From positions 70,104 to 107,811 of the forward strand of contig JAFDKF010000001.1 of NCBI GenBank assembly GCA_019307135.1: a DNA stretch of 37,708 nt. Reading direction: 5' to 3'. The translations under genes and the position numbers were made by a program. This document shows, in pieces, positions 1-8,248 of the stretch. Origin of the DNA: Deltaproteobacteria bacterium (GTDB lineage Bacteria; Desulfobacterota; Desulfobacteria; Desulfobacterales; C00003060). The notes below the pieces were generated by a model that saw only the letters and a list, made by a program, of their open reading frames with translations, made no database searches and was not told where the DNA came from. Position 1 is the stretch's first letter, and each line of letters opens with the position of its first letter.

Positions 1-56
1 TGAACCATTGAACCTGTGAACGGGTACTTAGATCTTGAAAGACAGGAGGAAGGAGC

Positions 57-1277
57 ATGAAGAAATTGGCGGTATTAGGTAAAATGGTGATCGTGTTGTT
101 GTTTGTTTGCGGAATGACGAGTCCTTCTTGGGCCGGAATCAAGATAGAGATTGATGAACAGACAAAAGGAGAGGTCGGCATCTGGATGCAGACCTGGTAT
201 CAGTATGTTGAGGATGGCAAGAACCATGGTAAGATAAATGAGGAAGATTTGAACGATTTCATGATACGAAGGGCCTATATGTATCTGAAGGGTCAGGTGA
301 CAGACCTCGTTAGCTTTTTCACTCACGTTGCTTCGGATCGCGTCGGTCAAGAGGGGCTGGATAAGTCCGGGCTTGGGCTGGGCAGCGGCGTTGCATGGCG
401 AGACCTGTGGATTACCTTGAATCTGCATGAGGCCCTGAAGATTCAGATGGGACGAATGTATGTTCCACTGACCCGCAACTATGGCACAACCTCGACAAAG
501 TGCATGTTGACCACAGACCTCCCTTTTCTGCAGGGTGGCGTGCGGAGTAATATTTTTTATGCCCAGAAGGTGGGGCGAGATGACAGTGTGACCATATGGG
601 GCAATCCTTTGGACGGGCTCCTGCAATACCGCTTTATGGTTTCTGAAGGGGTTGAGGGAAAAACGGAAAACGAGGCCAAAACGGTTGTGATTAACGACAA
701 CCCCGAAGACAACCTCCGGTTCGTCGGCCGGCTTTCGTTAAGTTTGCTGGAGCCCGAAACGAGTTGGTTCAACAAGGGGACTTACCTTGGCAAGAAAAAA
801 GTCTTGAGCTTTGGCTTTGGCATGGACAGCCAAGACGATCTCACATTGAATGACCGTCCAGACGAGGATAATTTCGTGTGGACTCTTGACGCCTTCTTTG
901 ACCATCCAGTGGGAGCGGGTGCGATCACAGTAGAAGCTGCCTATATCGATATCAACAATTGCACTCAGAACCACAATTACTCTGAACTGAAAGCGGGCGA
1001 CGATGCCGAGAACTGGTACATCAACGCAGGATATCTTCTCCCTGGCTCAATCGGCCCTGGCCGTTTACAACCATTTATCCGGTATGAAACAGTGGATGTT
1101 GATAAAAGGGATGTTGATAAAGATTACGAGACAGACGTTTGGACTGCTGGATTGAACTATGTTATGAAAGGGCACAACTGCAAGATAACCGCAGATTACA
1201 CGAACATTGACCAAGATAGTGATGCCAGTAGAGATGACCAGGACATCGTCACTTTTCAGATTACTATCGGATTTTGA
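57..1277 (+). CDS. Outer-membrane porin (OprO/OprP-like beta-barrel)
   Basis: This 406-residue protein has a Sec signal peptide at residues 1-26 (MKK start, hydrophobic core, cleavage near SWA-G). The rest is a series of alternating hydrophobic/polar strands, and it ends in phenylalanine (ITIGF), the usual C-terminal signature of an outer-membrane barrel. The N-terminal stretch after the signal peptide (GIWMQTWYQY, IRRAYMYLKG) resembles phosphate-selective-type porins, but the substrate cannot be read from the sequence. A good Shine-Dalgarno (AGGAGGAAGGAG) lies just upstream of the ATG. It stands alone: the next gene is almost 1.5 kb downstream. It is a different porin type from the coiled-coil porin at 23706. 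Confidence 0.85.
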   Translation: MKKLAVLGKMVIVLLFVCGMTSPSWAGIKIEIDEQTKGEVGIWMQTWYQYVEDGKNHGKINEEDLNDFMIRRAYMYLKGQVTDLVSFFTHVASDRVGQEGLDKSGLGLGSGVAWRDLWITLNLHEALKIQMGRMYVPLTRNYGTTSTKCMLTTDLPFLQGGVRSNIFYAQKVGRDDSVTIWGNPLDGLLQYRFMVSEGVEGKTENEAKTVVINDNPEDNLRFVGRLSLSLLEPETSWFNKGTYLGKKKVLSFGFGMDSQDDLTLNDRPDEDNFVWTLDAFFDHPVGAGAITVEAAYIDINNCTQNHNYSELKAGDDAENWYINAGYLLPGSIGPGRLQPFIRYETVDVDKRDVDKDYETDVWTAGLNYVMKGHNCKITADYTNIDQDSDASRDDQDIVTFQITIGF

Positions 1278-1426
1278 TGATAGTTATCTGGTATTGAATT
1301 TCAACGTTCTTTATGGACCCAAAGGATTTATTGTGGCTGGTGGCATCCTTCATTTTCCTGTTTACACTTTTTCTATAGAGACCAAAAGGTAATGTTCCAG
1401 CTTCTTTGGGCTTTGATCATGGTTTT

Positions 1427-1514
1427 GGCAACTTCAACATGTGTGTGGGAGCGGCTTTCTATCCGCGACAATCGCGGCAAGAATGCCGCTCCCACAAATT
1501 GGCCCAAATAATCA
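1427..1514. repeat. REP-like inverted-repeat element, copy A
   Basis: The core is a near-perfect hairpin: TGTGGGAGCGGC at its left end pairs with GCCGCTCCCACA at its right end, with CCGCGA/TCGCGG inside. Similarity to the copy at 11088-11179 extends into both flanks (CAACTTCAACAT on one side, TTGGCCCAAATAATCAT on the other), in opposite orientation. The repeat unit is therefore about 90 bp and not only the hairpin. A half copy is at 7194-7219. Confidence 0.85.
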
Positions 1515-1834
1515 TTGACGTCAAAAAGTGTAAACTACTTTTGGGGTTGCGTGAAGGATGCCTGGCTGGTCAATGGGGATGTCGTAACCTCAATTGGGAA
1601 AACCGATTGACTACTTGAAAAATAGTGTTGAATATCTGAACATCTATATGAGGCATCGTATAGATAAAACAAATGACCTTCTTCTGTTACCTTGGCAATT
1701 ATCTATTTGACATATCTACCAAACTTCGTTATTCGTCAAGCCTTGAGTAATGCAGCAAAATTCTAACCTGTGCGGTTACTATGTTGGCCCTTGAGCCCAT
1801 TGGCCTGTTCAACATGGCCCACATAGCCACACCC

Positions 1835-1891
1835 CGTAGCGTGCCCCCTCTGTGGGGCACATATTGTGGGGGACAGAGCCCCCACGCTACG
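1835..1891. repeat. GC-rich imperfect hairpin
   Basis: CGTAGCGTG at the left end and CACGCTACG at the right end are perfect inverted repeats around two C/G-rich runs. There is no U-tract after it, so it does not look like a classical terminator. It is probably one more dispersed palindromic repeat. Confidence 0.5.
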
Positions 1892-2441
1892 TCTCCGGCT
1901 AACGGGCTCAACGGGTTATAAACGGGGGTTTTTCAAGCAACCGCGCAGGTCGCAAAATTTTGTTCCAGCAGAAAAATGATGAAGGAAGCACTCCAAAAAA
2001 AGTAGGCGACTTTCGTAATCAATTGATTTGTATTTATTCATGCAATGTAATGTAGTGTACCGCTTTAGCGGTGCCAAAGAGGAAAATTCCTTGAAAATGC
2101 AGGGTTAAAGCACTGCGCTACAGCCTAATAGAAATCAATGTCCTACTTTTTGGGAATGCGCACAATAATGAGAAAAAAGGGGGTGAGAACGGGTGTTTGA
2201 GGTAACGATACAGAATCGCCTGAGCATATGAGGTCTTGCGATAGTTTCGAGTAAGCCTAGGTTAGGCTATTTGCACGAAATTATAGAAGATTTTTTTAGC
2301 AAGGCTGGAAGTGCTCACTCTTTCTCTCATCTTGTTTGCTATCCTCAGATTTTCACTTCCTCATAGTCTTGCCAGAAGAAGTCTTCGCTTAACCAAAATC
2401 CAATAAACAGAATCGTAATAGATCACCCCCTTTCCTTTTTC

Positions 2442-2591
2442 TGTCATTTCGACCGCAGGGAGAAATCTTATGACGTGCTGACTGTATGGTATGGGGGATA
2501 GGATTTCTCCCTGGCCCAGACCGGGTTCTTATATAGCATCGGTTATTATTCTCATGTCGCGCCAGGGCGGGCACATTCGTTCGAAATGACA
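2442..2591. repeat. Inverted repeat with TGTCATTTCGA ends
   Basis: TGTCATTTCGA begins the element and TCGAAATGACA ends it. Inside, AGGGAGAAATC and GGATTTCTCCCT form a second matching pair. The 150-bp palindromic layout resembles a non-autonomous element or dispersed repeat. There is no coding capacity. Confidence 0.6.
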
Positions 2592-2736
2592 ATAGGGGTG
2601 AACTATTACGCAGAATCCAGCTATTTGTGCGGTGTGGCACGTGCGCCTGACATGACGGTTCAGCGAGGCCGGCCATAAATCAATTTTGTAACCGTTCACG
2701 GGTAACGCCTACTCAATCTTTAAGGAGGACATTTCT

Positions 2737-4023
2737 ATGTCACAGTCAATTGAGCTAACGGAATTGAGATGCGAACTCAAAAAGAAGGTTATGGAGCTTG
2801 TCCCGGATGCCAATTTGAATTCTTGCCTCACGTGTGGGGCCTGTACATCCGGCTGTCCGGCCACGGGGCAATTTGACCTCGATCCGAGGAAGTTTTTGAG
2901 GATGGTCCTTTTGGGGCTGGATGAAGAGGTAATGAAGACCCCGTGGGTCTGGGTTTGTACTATCTGTTACAGGTGTTATTCGGCCTGTCCCATGAAGGTA
3001 GATATCCCTCAACTGGTCTATAACGTCCGTGCGAGTTGGCCGCGTGAGGAGCGTCCAAAGGGGATTCGCCTGTCGTGTGACTACCATATAAGCTCAAACG
3101 GAAGCGCGATGGGAGCCAAACCTGAGGATTTTAAGTTTTGTGTGGAGGATGTGGCAGAGGAGGTGCGGGAGACCCAGCCGGCATTCAAGGACCTTCAGGC
3201 GTTTGTCGGCAGGAAAGGGGCCGAGCTGTGCCTGAACGAGAACTCACGTGGACCTGTGACAGAGCCGGATGAGATGGTGCCCCTCTGGAAGATACTTCAC
3301 ACTGTGGGCGCTGATTGGACATACCCGGCCATTATGTGGGGCGGTGAGAACTACTGCATGTTCCTGGCAGACGACAAGAACTGGGAACACATTGTAAGGA
3401 CGCTTGCGGAACATATTGACAATGATTTGGGGTGCAAGGTCTTGATCAATACGGAATGCGGCCATTCATTTTATTCAATCTGGGCCGGATTGCAACGGTT
3501 CAATATACCCCACAAGTTCGAGTTCAAGAGCATCGTTGAATACTATGCCCAGTGGATCAGGGAAGGAAAATTGAGGGTAAATTCGGACTGGAACGTAGAC
3601 AATATCAAATTCACTACTCAGGGCCCATGTATGCTTGTGAGGAAGTCATTAGGTGATCCCGTGGCAGAAGATCTTCGCTTTGTGATGAAGAGCTTGGTTG
3701 GCGAAGAGAATTTTGTCGACATGTACCCAAACAGGTCAAACAACTTCTGCTGTGGAGGTGGTGGTGGGGCACTTCAGGCGCCGTACAACGAACAACGACG
3801 AGCCTATGGCAAGATCAAGTTTGATCAGATCATGGCAACAGGCGCGCAGTACGTGGCTGTGCCATGCCACAATTGTCATGCGCAGATAGAGGATATCTGC
3901 GAGTTTCACGGTGGTCATTATCATACGATTCACCTCTGGACACTTATCTGTCTCTCATTAGGGGTGTTGGGAGAAAATGAGCGTACGTATCTCGGTCCTG
4001 ATCTGGCAGAGTTTGGACTGTAA
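2737..4023 (+). CDS. HdrC/HdrB-type FeS oxidoreductase (HdrD/DsrK-like, two 4Fe-4S plus CCG domain)
   Basis: Heterodisulfide reductase-like catalytic subunit of 428 residues. Two ferredoxin-type motifs are visible: C30-x2-C-x2-C-x3-CP and C74-x2-C-x2-C-x3-CP, the HdrC part. The C-terminal HdrB part has one complete CCG cysteine domain, with CCGGGGG near residue 338 and PCHNCH near 377. The upstream CCG copy is degenerate, with an ECGHSF motif near residue 241 as in DsrK/HdrD-like proteins. It is expected to be cytoplasmic and to reduce a disulfide or similar two-electron acceptor; the substrate is unknown. A strong Shine-Dalgarno (AAGGAGGA) precedes the ATG. It is the first gene of the + strand redox locus, 95 bp before hdrA. 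Confidence 0.85.
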   Translation: MSQSIELTELRCELKKKVMELVPDANLNSCLTCGACTSGCPATGQFDLDPRKFLRMVLLGLDEEVMKTPWVWVCTICYRCYSACPMKVDIPQLVYNVRASWPREERPKGIRLSCDYHISSNGSAMGAKPEDFKFCVEDVAEEVRETQPAFKDLQAFVGRKGAELCLNENSRGPVTEPDEMVPLWKILHTVGADWTYPAIMWGGENYCMFLADDKNWEHIVRTLAEHIDNDLGCKVLINTECGHSFYSIWAGLQRFNIPHKFEFKSIVEYYAQWIREGKLRVNSDWNVDNIKFTTQGPCMLVRKSLGDPVAEDLRFVMKSLVGEENFVDMYPNRSNNFCCGGGGGALQAPYNEQRRAYGKIKFDQIMATGAQYVAVPCHNCHAQIEDICEFHGGHYHTIHLWTLICLSLGVLGENERTYLGPDLAEFGL

Positions 4024-4118
4024 ACGAAAAGATCTACGGAGCTTGGATCTATGGACATCGAGTATATCTGGCAGGTGGTGACCGAGGCTATAGTTTTATA
4101 AACAGAGGAGGTTTTCTG

Positions 4119-7100
4119 ATGGAAAAAGCAAATGTTACCGGTTCTGTAATGGTGGTCGGTGGCGGTATCGGCGGCATTCAGGCCGCCCTGGATCTGGCGG
4201 ATACGGGTTTCTATGTTCACATGGTCGAGAAATCCCCGGCTATTGGCGGTGTGATGGCGGCATTGGACAAGACCTTTCCCACCAATGACTGTTCCATGTG
4301 TATCTTATCCCCCAAGCTGGTTGAGTGCGGACGCCATATCAACATCAACCTGATGACCCTTACCGAGATTGAAAGCATATCCGGTGAGGAAGGCAATTTT
4401 ACGGTTAAACTCAAGAAGCACCCCCGTTACGTGGATATGGACAAATGTGTGGGGTGCGGTGTTTGCGCTTCAAAATGTCCCAAGAAGGTGCCGAATGAAT
4501 ACAATGAGGGTTTGACCAAGCGCAAGGCGATCTATGTTCCCTATTCCCAGGCCGTTCCATTGAAATATACGATCGACCGGGATGCATGCCTGTACTTCAA
4601 GGCGATTGACGCCGGCAAGAAAGGGAAATGCAAGGCGTGTGAAAAATTTTGCGAAAACGATGCCATTAACTTTGACGACAAAGAAGAGATCATTGAGGTT
4701 AATGTGGGGTCCATCATCCTCGCCCCGGGTTTCAGCGCGTTTGACCCGTCAGGAGATAGCCTGTACCAGTACACGAATTTCAAGAATGTTGTCACCAGCA
4801 TGGATTTTGAGCGCATCCTGGGGGCTACCGGCCCGACTGACGGGCATCTGGTGCGCCTGTCGGATCACAAGGAACCGCAAAAGATTGCCTGGATCCAGTG
4901 CGTGGGCTCAAGGGATATACACCATTGTGACAATACCTATTGCTCTGCAGTTTGCTGCATGTATGCCATAAAAGAGGCGGTTATTGCCGCAGAGCATTCA
5001 AAGATTCCACTGGACTGCGCCATCTTTTACATGGATATGCGCACTTATGGTAAGGATTTTGACAAGTACTATGAGCGTGCGGAGAAAGAGATCGGTATCC
5101 GTTTCATCCGTTCGAGGATTCATACGATTCTTGAACTGGAAGATGGGAGCCTCTCGATTCGATATGCGGATGAACAGGGTAATATCAAGCACGAAGACTT
5201 TGATATGGTAGTACTCTCCATCGGCCTTGAGGCATCCAGGGACGCTCCGGAGCTTGCCAAGAAGACCGGTATAACCCTTGACAAGAACAATTTTGCCGTA
5301 ACCAGTTGCTTTTCGCCGGTCAGCGCATCGGTTCCCGGTATCTATGCTGCCGGCTGTTTCCAGGGACCCAAGGACATCCCCTATTCGGTTATGGAGGCAA
5401 GCGCTGCTGCCGCGGCTGCTTCAACTTCTCTGGCCCCTGCCCGCGGGACCCTGACAAAGACAAAGGAGTTTCCCGCGGAAAAAGATGTCAGCGGAGAGGA
5501 ACCGCGAGTTGGGGTCTTTGTTTGCAACTGTGGCATAAATATTGGCAGCATTGTCAATGTGCCGGAGGTGGCCGAATTTGCCAAAACCCTGCCCAATGTT
5601 GTCTACGTGGAAGACAACCTCTTTACCTGTTCCCAGGACACCCAGGAAAAGATGGCCGAGGTATTCAAGAAGGAGAACCTCAACCGTGTGGTAGTGGCTG
5701 CCTGCACGCCGCGTACACATGAGCCCTTATTTCAGGAAACTCTAAAGGCGAGTGGTCTCAATAAACACCTCTTTGAACAGGCGAATATCCGGGACCACTG
5801 TTCATGGGTCCATCAGAAAGAGCCCGAGCTTGCCACGGAAAAGGCCAAAGACCTGGTTGCAATGGCGGTTGCCAAGGTGGCGCTGGTAAAACCACTGGAG
5901 CCGGTAACAATAGGTTTGACCCCTGCGGCTCTTATCATCGGCGGTGGTGTGGCCGGCATGGTGTCGGGCCTCACCATTGCGAAGCAAGGCTTCAAGGTGC
6001 ACATTGTTGAAAAGAAAGACAGGTTGGGTGGTCATGCCCTCGACCTCCGAAAGAGCTTTAAGGGTGAAACTGTAAAGACCTTTACGGATGACCTGATCAA
6101 GGAGGTCACCGAACATGAGAATATTAGTGTCCACCTTAACGCTGAGCTTGAGGATGTTAGCGGATTTGTGGGAAATTTTAAGACAAAGCTCACAACTGGC
6201 AAGGAGTTCGAACACGGCGTGATTATCGTCAGCACCGGGGCCGGTCCCTCTGACACCCGGGAATATCTATATGGCAAGAACCCCAATGTGCTGAAATGGT
6301 TTGATCTGGACAAGAAGATCACGGATGAGCCAGAAACAGTAAAAGCAGCCAGAGCTGCTGTCATTATTAATTGTGTGGGGTCGCGTGATGACCAGAGGCC
6401 GTACTGCAGCAAGATATGCTGTACCCATGCCATTGAAAACGCCATTGATCTGAAGGCATTGAATCCCGATATGAGCGTCTACATCCTTTACAGGGATATT
6501 AGGACGTACGGTACGCGCGAAGAGCTATACCAGGAGGCAAGGGCAAAAGGGATAATCTTTATCCGGTATGATCTTGATAACAAGCCTGTAGTAAAAGAGG
6601 TCGATGGGAGATTGAACGTCACCGTGACCGATCATGTCCTTGGCAGGCCCATAACAATAGAGCCTGACTTCATTACTCTTCAAACCGCAATTGTCCCCAA
6701 GGGCCATGAAAAACTTTCCAGGATGCTGAAAGTCCCGATCAATGCAGAGAAGTTTTTCTTAGAGGCCCACATGAAACTCAGGCCGGTGGATTTTTCTACT
6801 GATGGTATGTTTGTTTGCGGTATGGCCCATTACCCCAAGCCGATAGAGGAGGCTATAACTCAGGCTCAGGCCGCGGCGGTCCGCGCCATGGGCGTATTGT
6901 CCAAAGAGGCTCTGGCCATCGAACCTATCGTGGCCGCGTTCATAGACAGGAATGCCTGCCGTGGCTGCGGGCTCTGTGTGGCTCTTTGTCCATACAAGGC
7001 CCTGGATATAGAAGAGACCGAAGAAGGGCGGAAAGTCAAGCTGATCACAGCGGCCTGCAAAGGCTGCGGTGTGTGCGCCGCAACCTGCTACCGGCATGCC

Positions 7101-7166
7101 ATTACGATCAATTCATTCACAGACGATCAATTTGCCAACCAGATTGAGGCACGTTTTGCGGCTTAA
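4119..7166 (+). CDS. hdrA: Double-module HdrA-like flavoprotein
   Basis: This 1015-residue protein contains two HdrA-type FAD modules. Module 1 starts directly with a dinucleotide motif (GGGIGG at 14-19), followed by C58/C61/C70, an inserted ferredoxin (C110-C120, CVGCGVCASKCP) and further cysteines (CKACEKFC). Module 2 begins with the HdrA N-terminal signature VFVCNCG (about 466), has a second FAD motif GGGVAG (about 605) without an inserted ferredoxin, and a CVGSRD cysteine cluster near 752. The C-terminus holds two 4Fe-4S motifs (about 947 and 980). HdrA/QmoA proteins split or merge electron pairs at the flavin. Module 1 is QmoA-like and module 2 resembles the HdrA part of QmoB. The Shine-Dalgarno is GAGGAGG. 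MvhD follows after a repeat-bearing gap of 282 bp. Confidence 0.88.
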   Translation: MEKANVTGSVMVVGGGIGGIQAALDLADTGFYVHMVEKSPAIGGVMAALDKTFPTNDCSMCILSPKLVECGRHININLMTLTEIESISGEEGNFTVKLKKHPRYVDMDKCVGCGVCASKCPKKVPNEYNEGLTKRKAIYVPYSQAVPLKYTIDRDACLYFKAIDAGKKGKCKACEKFCENDAINFDDKEEIIEVNVGSIILAPGFSAFDPSGDSLYQYTNFKNVVTSMDFERILGATGPTDGHLVRLSDHKEPQKIAWIQCVGSRDIHHCDNTYCSAVCCMYAIKEAVIAAEHSKIPLDCAIFYMDMRTYGKDFDKYYERAEKEIGIRFIRSRIHTILELEDGSLSIRYADEQGNIKHEDFDMVVLSIGLEASRDAPELAKKTGITLDKNNFAVTSCFSPVSASVPGIYAAGCFQGPKDIPYSVMEASAAAAAASTSLAPARGTLTKTKEFPAEKDVSGEEPRVGVFVCNCGINIGSIVNVPEVAEFAKTLPNVVYVEDNLFTCSQDTQEKMAEVFKKENLNRVVVAACTPRTHEPLFQETLKASGLNKHLFEQANIRDHCSWVHQKEPELATEKAKDLVAMAVAKVALVKPLEPVTIGLTPAALIIGGGVAGMVSGLTIAKQGFKVHIVEKKDRLGGHALDLRKSFKGETVKTFTDDLIKEVTEHENISVHLNAELEDVSGFVGNFKTKLTTGKEFEHGVIIVSTGAGPSDTREYLYGKNPNVLKWFDLDKKITDEPETVKAARAAVIINCVGSRDDQRPYCSKICCTHAIENAIDLKALNPDMSVYILYRDIRTYGTREELYQEARAKGIIFIRYDLDNKPVVKEVDGRLNVTVTDHVLGRPITIEPDFITLQTAIVPKGHEKLSRMLKVPINAEKFFLEAHMKLRPVDFSTDGMFVCGMAHYPKPIEEAITQAQAAAVRAMGVLSKEALAIEPIVAAFIDRNACRGCGLCVALCPYKALDIEETEEGRKVKLITAACKGCGVCAATCYRHAITINSFTDDQFANQIEARFAA

Positions 7167-7193
7167 AGGTTTGGCCGGTTGAGCCCGTTGGCC

Positions 7194-7219
7194 CGTGGGA
7201 GCGGCTTTTAGCCGCGATG
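7194..7219. repeat. Partial REP-like copy (half hairpin)
   Basis: CGTGGGAGCGGCTTTTAGCC corresponds to the left half of the REP-like elements at 1427-1514 and 11088-11179, but the matching right half is absent. It lies between hdrA and mvhD. Confidence 0.65.
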
Positions 7220-7282
7220 CTTCAGGAAAAGTAAATAGTGAATGATCAATCATCAACCCGAATTTCGCAAGGTTCACAAAAT

Positions 7283-7353
7283 GTCATTGCGAGGAGCGAA
7301 GCGACGAAGCAATCCCTTCACCAAGAGATTGCTTCGCTACCGCTCGCAATGAC
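7283..7353. repeat. GTCATTGCGAG...CTCGCAATGAC hairpin repeat
   Basis: A long inverted repeat: GTCATTGCGAGGAGCGAAGC pairs with GCTACCGCTCGCAATGAC, and GAAGCAATC with GATTGCTTC. Related copies are at 23549-23630 (full) and 12191-12225 (half). It sits inside the Hdr locus between hdrA and mvhD, just upstream of a short direct repeat of TGACTAATGACCA-type words (7399-7432). It may affect mRNA stability or termination there. Confidence 0.8.
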
Positions 7354-7448
7354 AGGACTGGTAATGATTTTCAAATACCTTTACTGAATTCGGGCTCGAT
7401 GACTAATGACCAGTGACAAATGACTAATGACCAACAAGGAGGTTTCTC

Positions 7449-8231
7449 ATGACAGAGGATTTTTATCCGAGGATACTTGTTTTTTGCTGCAACTGGTGCA
7501 GCTATGCGGGGGCTGACCTTGCCGGTGTGTCAAGGATACAGTATCCAGCCACCGGCAGGATCATCCGGGGTATGTGCAGCGGCCGGGTTGATCCGACCCT
7601 GATCGCCGATGCTTTTATTTATGGCGCTGATGGATTTTTGATCCTTGGCTGTCATTTTGGCGATTGCCATTACATCGACGGCAACTACAAGGCCCAGGAA
7701 AAGATAGATATGGCCCATGAGGCGTTAGTCTACGCGGGCCTCAATCCGGATCGGCTGGAGTTTAACCAGGCTTCAGCAGCCGAAGGCCAGCGGTTTGCCG
7801 ATCTTAATACCGAGTTTCACGAGAGGATCCAAAAGCTCGGCCCTCTGGGATCAGCAGATAAGTATCCCCTGCCTGAACTCACAGAAAGACTCAAGATCGC
7901 CCAGAAGGCCCTGGCAGGACCAAAGCTTCGCTGGGTCGTGGGCAAAAAGTCTGTATTTACTAATGGCGGCAACAAGTACGGGGAGGTATTTACCCAGCAC
8001 GAGATTAACCGGACCTTAAGTGGGATCATCATTGATGAAATGGCCACTCACTCGATCATAGCGGCCCTTGAAAAGAAGCCTGCTGCTGTAAAAGACCTTG
8101 CCAAAGAGCTGGAGATCCCGCCGCCGGACACCCTGAAATACGTTCTGGCGCTGAACCGCAGGGGGTTTGTGGAAATGGATGGTGTGGAGGGTACGTCCCC
8201 CATGTACAAATACAAAGGTGAACAAAGCTGA
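7449..8231 (+). CDS. mvhD: MvhD-type 2Fe-2S electron-transfer subunit with C-terminal extension
   Basis: Delta subunit of the MvhD/FrhD family, 260 residues. The N-terminal 140 residues carry the family cysteines: FCCNWCSYAGADLAG near residue 12, MCSGRVDP near 41 and GCHFGDCHY near 66. MvhD passes electrons between HdrA and an external partner, classically a hydrogenase. No hydrogenase is encoded here, so the NAD(P)H-type flavoprotein next door is a candidate partner. Residues from about 190 to the end (THSIIAALEKKP, DLAKELEIPP, ALNRRGFVEM) look like a winged-helix fold, absent from the minimal MvhD of methanogens. The Shine-Dalgarno AAGGAGG is 7 bases from the ATG. The stop is 17 bp before the next start. 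Confidence 0.88.
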   Translation: MTEDFYPRILVFCCNWCSYAGADLAGVSRIQYPATGRIIRGMCSGRVDPTLIADAFIYGADGFLILGCHFGDCHYIDGNYKAQEKIDMAHEALVYAGLNPDRLEFNQASAAEGQRFADLNTEFHERIQKLGPLGSADKYPLPELTERLKIAQKALAGPKLRWVVGKKSVFTNGGNKYGEVFTQHEINRTLSGIIIDEMATHSIIAALEKKPAAVKDLAKELEIPPPDTLKYVLALNRRGFVEMDGVEGTSPMYKYKGEQS

Positions 8232-8248
8232 AGAAGGGAGGTGCTAAC

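Larger units (their letters stand above)
1278..2736. other. Long non-coding stretch filled with dispersed repeats
   Basis: No open frame in these 1.46 kb shows recognisable protein features or a good ribosome binding site. I can see a REP-like hairpin (1427-1514), a GC-rich hairpin (1835-1891), a GCGGT/GCGCTACA-type segment near 2060-2125 and an inverted repeat with CATTTCGA ends (2442-2591). The last 20 bases carry the strong Shine-Dalgarno (TAAGGAGGACA) of the Hdr-type gene. I did not find a convincing sigma54 or sigma70 promoter here. Confidence 0.6.

Noticed and set aside
1406..1618. 70-codon frame in the first spacer
   Set aside because: It runs across the REP-like hairpin and has no ribosome binding site or family resemblance.
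2633..2650. Sigma54 promoter before the Hdr locus (TGGCACGTGCG)
   Set aside because: The -24-like TGGCAC is present but no TTGC follows at the required spacing.
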